DNA of 11,597 nt from Prosthecobacter debontii (GTDB lineage Bacteria > Verrucomicrobiota > Verrucomicrobiia > Verrucomicrobiales > Akkermansiaceae), in assembly GCA_945883455.1 (NCBI GenBank), contig CAMCXJ010000060.1, forward strand, positions 1 to 11,597, read 5' to 3'. Both the position numbers and the translations under genes were made by a program. Under the pieces are notes generated by a model. It ran no database searches. It saw only the letters and a list, made by a program, of their open reading frames with translations, and was not told where the DNA came from. Positions 6,918 to 11,597 of this stretch are shown here, piece by piece; the first letter of the stretch is position 1; each line of letters opens with the position of its first letter.

Positions 6918-9658
6918 GATTGGATGCCGGTTAGGATGGAATTTTCCCCAGAGCAAGTGGCAAGATCTTTGAATGCCTCCCCGAGCGGGGAGTTCTGCGC
7001 GAGAAGGACGAAATCATCGTATTCGACCTTTTCCGCTGCTGGCTTGAATACGCGTGCGGTCAGATTCGTGGTGATCCATTCCATGCAGGCTTTCGCCGAT
7101 TCCAGATCCGCTTCGGAAAAGTCATCCCAGATGGAGAACTTTACGTTTTCCTCGGTTTGGCCAAGGTGGATATAGGCGGGGATCGGCGTTTCTGCGGAGT
7201 CCAGGCCGCGTGCGAGGGCGTAGAGCGGGAGCTGTAGGTTTTTCCAGAAAAAAGAAGCGGGCGTGCCTTTGCTGTCGGTCTTATCAAGGAACGCGGGGCA
7301 GCCTTCTGTGAAATGGAGTGGGACTTTGGTTTTTGCGGTGATCTTTTGCCGGTGGGATAAATCCACCTTCTCCGCCTTACCGGTCTTGTAGTCGATCACG
7401 CGGATCTGCCCGGACTCGCGGTGGCGGTCGATGCGGTCGATCTTGCCCGAGATGGTGAACGCCCCAGAAGGGATCGCGAACTTGCTCTCGATCTCGATGA
7501 TTTCCCAGCCCTGTGAGGCAGTCACTGCTTGCACGGTAGCGAACCATTCGAGCCGCTGGCGGATGGAGTGGGTCTGGATACGGATCGCGAGCGGAGGGTT
7601 TTTTCCGAACTCCCGGAGCATCACCTCATCAAGTATGGAGGAAAGCGAGGCCGCGATTTTCAGTGGATCGGTAAGGCGGCGTTTCTCCGGATCGTTTCCC
7701 CAGATCTCGACGACAAGGTGGGTGATGGAGCCGAAATCCCGTGCGTTCATTTCCCGGCGGTCCGGCTCCGGCACGTTCATGCGGACGAGGTGCTTGAGGT
7801 AGAAACGGAACGGGCACGCGAGGTAATCGCGCAGGGCGGTGACGCTGATGCGCTCCGGCAAATCGACGACGTGCGGTTGCCATTTCCAATCCCGCGTCCA
7901 GATGAGATCCGCTTCCGGCGGCTCGATCTCGCGGAACAGGTTCTCGATGGTGGGGATGAGTGCCGAGCGCGGTACGCGGAGCAGCAGGCGGGAAGGGAGG
8001 AGGGTTTCGCCGCCCGGGCCGTTCTTGCCGCAGATTAGGTGTGCGGAACCGGTTTCGCGACGCATCATGAGCATGGCGTGTAGGAGGTAGGCGTCGCGGG
8101 CATGGCGGTCGGTATCGGCGGTAAGCTTGAGGGCGCGGCGGATATTTTCGGAAAGCCATGGTTCGCCGCTGGGGCGCGAGGGCACAAAGGCCTCGTTCAT
8201 ACCGCAGATGACAAGGTGCGCGCCCGGCTCGTAAAGCAGCTCCAGCCAGCCCTGGACATCGATCACGCGGTCGGCGGCTGGCTCGGCTGTGGGGGCAGGG
8301 AGCCATGAGAGCAAGGTGCGCAGCCAGAAGCTATGGCTGCGGTCCGTTTGCGGGAAAAGCGGCGCGGCCTCGGTGAGGAAATCACCGATGCGAGATGTGA
8401 GGGGGTTTTCCGATTTCGGGTCGAGCGCGTGGAGGTGGGAGTGGATCGCTTCGGGAAAAAGATCCGAGAGGAAGGAACGCCGCAGGTCTAGTAAGGCGGT
8501 GATGGATGCGCGGAGGGAGTCGTCGGACTCGGGGAGATCGAGGATCGCCTCGGGTTCGATGGCGGCGTGGTTCTCGCGGAGCTTGTTGAGGGCGGTGAGT
8601 TTCTGGGCGCGGTCTCCTGAAATGAGGGAAGCGGACTCGGGCAGGGAGAGCAGGGCGGCAAGCTGGCGCGAGGAGGGCTTCCCGAGCCAATCCTTCCATG
8701 CCGTGAGCCAGCGAACGAGGGGCTGCATCGGCTGAGCGGCGGCGGGGTGGAAGGCGGGCCAGCCGTTTTCCGAAAAGGCGCGGGCTACCACCGCCCCGCA
8801 GCGCTCGTCCGGGCAGCCGAGCGCGATTTCCGTGGAAGGCGCGCTGGATTTCGAAACAGCGGCGAGCGCAAGGGCGGCCTGCCCCGCCGGATCGGCGGCG
8901 ATCTGCGTGACCGCATGAGGCGGAAGCTCACGGCTCGCCCACGTTTCCAGCGGCAGCCCAAGAGGCGTGAAAAGCTCCCGCTCCGATTCGGGCGCGGCGA
9001 TGTATGAAACGACTTTTCCGCCGAACGCCATGATCGCCTCCTCAAGGCACTTCGGCATCTCGGTGATGCCCGCCAGGATGATCTTCCGGGTGCCGACAGG
9101 CAGCGCGAAACGCTCGCGCAGCGCGGTGGTGCGCGAAATGTAGCCCCACGTGGAAAGTTGCCGTTCGGTCAGTGTTTCTAGCCGCGCGAGGTCTTCCCAG
9201 AGACGCGCCTCTGGAGTGTGCGCGAGGAATTTTGAGGCAGAGAAAAGGTTGTGCCGGTGCTCCTGCAAGGCCGCGCGCAGGGCGGTGATCTCCGCCGCGA
9301 GCGATACCGCCCAATCGGGATTTCCGTCATCGGCCTGAGGCGGCACGGGGAATAGATCGGAGTAGTTTCCCCAGTCCTCCTCGGGGATCGATGTCAGCGC
9401 TTCTATCCACGCGATTTTCTCGATCCATGGCGGTGAGACTGAAGCATCTTCGATATGCAGCAGCGCGCCCGGAGTGGTGACGGCAGGTGCGAGGATCGCC
9501 GTCGCAGCTGCGGCCAGGGATTCGCGCAGGATGCGCCCGCTCTGCCCTGTCGGCACGATGACCAGCGCTTCCGCAAGGGATTCACGGTCGTCTAGCAGCC
9601 GCTCGACGAGGATTGGTAGGAAGGGTGATTCGTAACCGAGGAAAATCCTTTCGGGCAT
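6914..9658 (-). CDS. AddB-like PD-(D/E)XK nuclease / degenerate helicase
   Basis: A 914-residue protein resembling the AddB subunit of AddAB-type double-strand-break repair nucleases. The N-terminal part looks like an inactivated superfamily 1 helicase: LVIVPTGQSGR (about 32-42) sits where Walker A would be but lacks GKT. The C-terminal RecB-like nuclease domain is intact: TALRDYLACPFRFYL with C615, GSITH with H647, GKIDRID with D741, VIDYKTGK with D756 and K758, and NLQLPLYAL with Q809. These are the expected catalytic residues. The three C-terminal cysteines that complete the Fe-S cluster in classical AddB are missing; the tail ends in ATCSGENSILTGIQS. An AddA-type helicase partner is not in the window. 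The ATG at 9656-9658 has an AGGA 8 bases upstream. It is read away from deoC. Nuclease family is sure; the exact role in recombination is inferred. Confidence 0.88.
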   Translation of the reverse strand: MPERIFLGYESPFLPILVERLLDDRESLAEALVIVPTGQSGRILRESLAAAATAILAPAVTTPGALLHIEDASVSPPWIEKIAWIEALTSIPEEDWGNYSDLFPVPPQADDGNPDWAVSLAAEITALRAALQEHRHNLFSASKFLAHTPEARLWEDLARLETLTERQLSTWGYISRTTALRERFALPVGTRKIILAGITEMPKCLEEAIMAFGGKVVSYIAAPESERELFTPLGLPLETWASRELPPHAVTQIAADPAGQAALALAAVSKSSAPSTEIALGCPDERCGAVVARAFSENGWPAFHPAAAQPMQPLVRWLTAWKDWLGKPSSRQLAALLSLPESASLISGDRAQKLTALNKLRENHAAIEPEAILDLPESDDSLRASITALLDLRRSFLSDLFPEAIHSHLHALDPKSENPLTSRIGDFLTEAAPLFPQTDRSHSFWLRTLLSWLPAPTAEPAADRVIDVQGWLELLYEPGAHLVICGMNEAFVPSRPSGEPWLSENIRRALKLTADTDRHARDAYLLHAMLMMRRETGSAHLICGKNGPGGETLLPSRLLLRVPRSALIPTIENLFREIEPPEADLIWTRDWKWQPHVVDLPERISVTALRDYLACPFRFYLKHLVRMNVPEPDRREMNARDFGSITHLVVEIWGNDPEKRRLTDPLKIAASLSSILDEVMLREFGKNPPLAIRIQTHSIRQRLEWFATVQAVTASQGWEIIEIESKFAIPSGAFTISGKIDRIDRHRESGQIRVIDYKTGKAEKVDLSHRQKITAKTKVPLHFTEGCPAFLDKTDSKGTPASFFWKNLQLPLYALARGLDSAETPIPAYIHLGQTEENVKFSIWDDFSEADLESAKACMEWITTNLTARVFKPAAEKVEYDDFVLLAQNSPLGEAFKDLATCSGENSILTGIQS

Positions 9659-9860
9659 AGCAGCGATCCTATCTGCCTATCTCGCTCGATGCAATTTCGG
9701 TATCAGGAGATTTTTACCGGCGTCTGGCTATCTTGCTGTCAACGATCATCCCGCGCATGCAGACCTTTCACAACCCATTCGGGAGCGAGAGGGAAGGGGG
9801 GCGGCGGCGGCGGCGAACTTGAATCTTGGCAGCGGGTCGATTTGCACGAAACCTGCAGCC
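9659..9860. promoter_or_regulatory. Divergent promoter region of nuclease gene and deoC
   Basis: These 202 bases lie between two genes read away from each other and should hold both promoters. An AGGA for the minus-strand nuclease gene is the reverse complement of 9667-9670. I see no reliable -35/-10 pair in either direction. A G-rich run and short GCG repeat occupy 9796-9815, close to the deoC start. Confidence 0.45.
9801..9815. repeat. Short GCG trinucleotide repeat
   Basis: Five perfect tandem GCG units follow directly on a run of G. The repeat lies 45 bases ahead of the deoC start, in its probable 5' untranslated region. Repeat length could vary between strains by slippage, but no function is evident. 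Confidence 0.7.
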
Positions 9861-10796
9861 ATGAAATTCAGGGATGCGGAAACGCTTGGCGAGCTGGTGG
9901 AGCGGTGCGGGCGTGTGGACCGGGTGGGGATCGAGGAGCGGGTGGCGAAATACGGCACACGTAGTATCAAGAAGGGGGCGAAGGTTTTCGGGCTACGAAT
10001 GGCCGTTTCTATGGTCGATCTCACCACGCTGGAGGGCAAGGACACGCGCGGCAAGGTGGAGTCGCTTTGTCACAAGGCGCTGCGCCCGCACGATGATCCG
10101 GAGATCCCGCCGACCGCCGCCGTCTGCGTGTATCCGGCGATGGTGAAGCACGCGGCGAGGATCGTGAAAGGCAGTCCCGTGAAGATCGCTTCCGTGGCGA
10201 CCGCTTTCCCTTCCGGGCAGGCTCCGCTGAAGACGCGGCTTGAGGAGGTGAAGATCGCCGTGAAGGACGGCGCGGATGAGATTGATATGGTGATCAACCG
10301 TGGGGCATTTCTCTCCGGCGAGATCCGCAGGGTGCAGGACGAGATCGCCGCCGTGCGCGATGCCTGTGGCGAGGCCACGCTGAAAGTGATATTGGAAACC
10401 AGCGAGCTGGAAACCTATGACAACATCCGCGCCGCCTCTTTCCTCGCGATGGAAGTCCTGCGCCCCGGCGATTTCATCAAGACCTCCACCGGCAAAACCT
10501 CCGACAACGCCACCCTCGGCAACAACCAGGTGATGCTGGAGGCGATCCGCGATTTTTATCTGGAAACCGGAACGGAGATCGCAATGAAACCGGCCGGCGG
10601 CATCCGTACCGCGAAGCAGGCACTCACTTTCCTCGTGGCCGTCAAGGAAACGCTCGGCGACGCGTGGCTGAACAACGCCCGCTACCGCTTCGGCGCCTCA
10701 GCGCTTCTGAACGACCTCGTCCGGCAGTTGGTGAAGGAGAAAACCGGAAACTATCAGGCTCCCTACGTCTTCAGCGAGGCGGCGGGGGGGTATTGA
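9861..10796 (+). CDS. deoC: Deoxyribose-phosphate aldolase, long form
   Basis: Class I aldolase that splits 2-deoxyribose-5-phosphate into acetaldehyde and glyceraldehyde-3-phosphate, allowing deoxynucleosides to feed central metabolism; cytoplasmic. The 311-residue TIM barrel carries MVDLTTLEGKDT (51-62), VCVYP (88-92), ASVATAFPSGQ (110-120), EIDMVINRG (140-148) with catalytic D142, ILETSEL (177-183), DFIKTSTGK (204-212) with Schiff-base lysine K207, and KPAGGIRT (243-250) with K243. The length and motifs resemble animal DERA (about 318 residues) more than the shorter bacterial form of 220-260 residues. I choose the ATG at 9861; an in-frame TTG at 9819 would add 14 poor-quality residues. No clear Shine-Dalgarno is seen for either. 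The neighbouring genes give no deoxynucleoside-catabolism operon, so it appears to be a stand-alone gene. Confidence 0.94.
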   Translation: MKFRDAETLGELVERCGRVDRVGIEERVAKYGTRSIKKGAKVFGLRMAVSMVDLTTLEGKDTRGKVESLCHKALRPHDDPEIPPTAAVCVYPAMVKHAARIVKGSPVKIASVATAFPSGQAPLKTRLEEVKIAVKDGADEIDMVINRGAFLSGEIRRVQDEIAAVRDACGEATLKVILETSELETYDNIRAASFLAMEVLRPGDFIKTSTGKTSDNATLGNNQVMLEAIRDFYLETGTEIAMKPAGGIRTAKQALTFLVAVKETLGDAWLNNARYRFGASALLNDLVRQLVKEKTGNYQAPYVFSEAAGGY

Positions 10797-10895
10797 AACG
10801 CTCCCTGTCATTTCAGTGCAGGGCGATCAAGCTGGCGGAAACCATGCAGATGCAAACCCAGAGGGCATACGCGTCAAGTTAAGGGAATTCGCGCC

Positions 10896-10931
10896 GCTGG
10901 GATCGCGGGTTTTCTACCCGCATGCCCATGA
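10896..10931 (+). repeat. REP-like palindromic element, copy 1
   Basis: This 36-base element begins GCTGGGATCGCGGG and contains the hairpin gcgggt (10905-10910) / acccgc (10916-10921). It matches the reverse complement of 10976-11011 at 28 of 36 positions by my hand alignment. A base pair in the stem differs between copies by a compensating change (G-C here, A-T in the other), which suggests selection for the hairpin. It resembles REP/BIME units in form; no family name is claimed. Confidence 0.7.
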
Positions 10932-10975
10932 ATAAGCGAAAGGGACAAACCTCGAAGGTCTATTTCTTTCTCCGA

Positions 10976-11011
10976 TCATGGTCTTGCGAGTTACAAACTC
11001 GCGTTCCCAGC
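10976..11011 (-). repeat. REP-like palindromic element, copy 2 (inverted)
   Basis: Second copy, on the opposite strand, 44 bases from copy 1. Its minus-strand sequence starts GCTGGGAACGCGAGTTTG. The hairpin is gcgagtt (10986-10992) / aactcgc (10996-11002), a perfect 7-base-pair stem with a 3-base loop. Two copies facing each other between convergent genes is the usual layout of a bacterial interspersed mosaic element. Confidence 0.7.
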
Positions 11012-11114
11012 CCATAACAGGAAGCGTATGCCCGCGTGGGGGATGAGATCTGCGTGGATCTGCTTTTCCTCCGGCAGCAATACGGCAACGAGATCTTCGG
11101 CGCGGATCGGTGAG

Positions 11115-11597
11115 TCATTTGGCGACAACGAAACGATGCGATCCGGGTGCGAGTTGTTGGACGACGGGCGTGGCGTCGGAACCGCCCCAAGGCGACGTTT
11201 TGGGGAGGGTGAGTTCGGCGGTGGTGTTGGGCGGGATGGTGGCCTCGTAGAGCAACGAGCCGTCGTTCTGGCGTTTCCAATGGATGGAGATGCGACCGTG
11301 CGGGGAATCGTGGTGTGCCTTGATCCATGAAATGGTTTCCGTCTCCTTGGTGGCGCCGGCGGAGGGGAAATGCGGGTGGAGTTTGATTTTCGAGTAGCCG
11401 GGTTCCAAAGGTGCGATGCCGGCGAGGGTGGTCATCATCCATTCGGTAACCGCACCGAAGGCGTAGTGGGAAAAGGAGTTCATCGCGGCGTTCATCTTGC
11501 CATCCGCGCCGCCGAAGCCGTGTTCCTCGGTGTAGGAGTTCCAGCGCTCCCAGATCGTGGTCGCGCCGTTTTTCACCTCATAGCCCCATGAGGGATA
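11115..11597 (-). CDS. Alpha-L-rhamnosidase (GH78), C-terminal part, start outside window
   Basis: The last 160 residues of a much larger glycoside hydrolase; the frame is open to the right edge. The visible part begins YPSWGYEVKNGATTIWERW, a signature of the GH78 (alpha/alpha)6 catalytic barrel; the glutamate in WERW is at or near the catalytic base in characterised enzymes. MNSFSHYAFGAVTEWM follows, the last barrel helix. The remaining about 95 residues form the C-terminal beta-sandwich domain, with LEPGYSKIKLHPHF and ISIHWKRQNDGSLLYEATIPPNTTAEL. The family removes terminal alpha-L-rhamnose from plant or microbial polysaccharides and glycosides, and is commonly exported; the signal region is not visible here. 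The stop TGA is at 11115-11117. The gene converges on deoC. The family call is secure; the substrate is not known. Confidence 0.9.
   Translation of the reverse strand, partial: YPSWGYEVKNGATTIWERWNSYTEEHGFGGADGKMNAAMNSFSHYAFGAVTEWMMTTLAGIAPLEPGYSKIKLHPHFPSAGATKETETISWIKAHHDSPHGRISIHWKRQNDGSLLYEATIPPNTTAELTLPKTSPWGGSDATPVVQQLAPGSHRFVVAK

Larger units (their letters stand above)
10797..11114. other. Convergent intergenic region with repeats
   Basis: The 318 bases lie between the ends of deoC and the rhamnosidase gene. An imperfect hairpin (ccctg at 10803-10807 with caggg at 10819-10823) lies just past the deoC stop but has no T-run, so it is a weak terminator candidate at best. An inverted pair of REP-like repeats fills 10896-11011. 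From there to 11114 the minus strand shows a coding-like stretch, out of frame with the rhamnosidase, ending in a TAA inside the repeat. No RNA gene or complete gene is supported. Confidence 0.6.

Noticed and set aside
10960..11442. 160-codon minus-strand frame over the rhamnosidase end
   Set aside because: Out of frame with the clear GH78 coding sequence; histidine/arginine/proline-rich composition typical of a shadow frame.
1..11597. CRISPR array, mobile element, defence or toxin-antitoxin system
   Set aside because: No regularly spaced direct repeats, transposase or integrase motifs, and no recognisable defence genes; all large frames are accounted for by housekeeping or metabolic families.

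Overview
This window looks like an ordinary chromosomal segment of a fairly GC-rich, diderm, LPS-making bacterium. Evidence for an outer membrane is the lpxD gene of lipid A synthesis next to an OmpH/Skp-type periplasmic chaperone. The overall flavour fits the Verrucomicrobia (a Verrucomicrobiaceae or Luteolibacter-like genome): a TatD-family protein of the EboB-like type, a lone AddB-like nuclease, a C-terminal GH78 rhamnosidase piece, and many genes without a clear Shine-Dalgarno sequence. The lineage is an inference from memory of protein families; there is no rRNA in the window to prove it.

Layout. Bases 1-2450 run on the plus strand: the end of a PAPS reductase gene (cysH, start outside the window), a cysteine synthase gene (cysK), and an unrecognised membrane-anchored coiled-coil protein. 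The first two are consecutive parts of assimilatory sulfate reduction and cysteine synthesis. A very strong intrinsic terminator (2591-2631) closes this block. Bases 2688-3757 hold a tight two-gene unit: an 87-residue unknown protein and a TatD-family metal hydrolase. Bases 3832-5520 are on the minus strand and form a skp-lpxD pair for outer-membrane biogenesis. It diverges from a plus-strand RodA/FtsW/SpoVE-family peptidoglycan polymerase gene (5727-6917), so envelope functions are clustered here. The polymerase gene ends tail to tail, with a 4-base overlap, against a large minus-strand AddB-like PD-(D/E)XK nuclease gene (6914-9658). That gene in turn diverges from a long-form deoxyribose-phosphate aldolase gene (deoC, 9861-10796). 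The right edge carries the 3' end of a minus-strand alpha-L-rhamnosidase gene. The 318-base gap between deoC and the rhamnosidase holds an inverted pair of REP-like palindromic repeats and a coding-like stretch out of frame with the rhamnosidase.

I found no CRISPR array, transposase, integrase, tRNA, rRNA, toxin-antitoxin or recognisable defence island. No convincing new biological system is visible. The points most worth checking are the REP-like inverted pair (10896-11011), the small protein/TatD pair, the AddB-like protein lacking the usual C-terminal Fe-S cysteines, and the out-of-frame coding-like stretch after the rhamnosidase.
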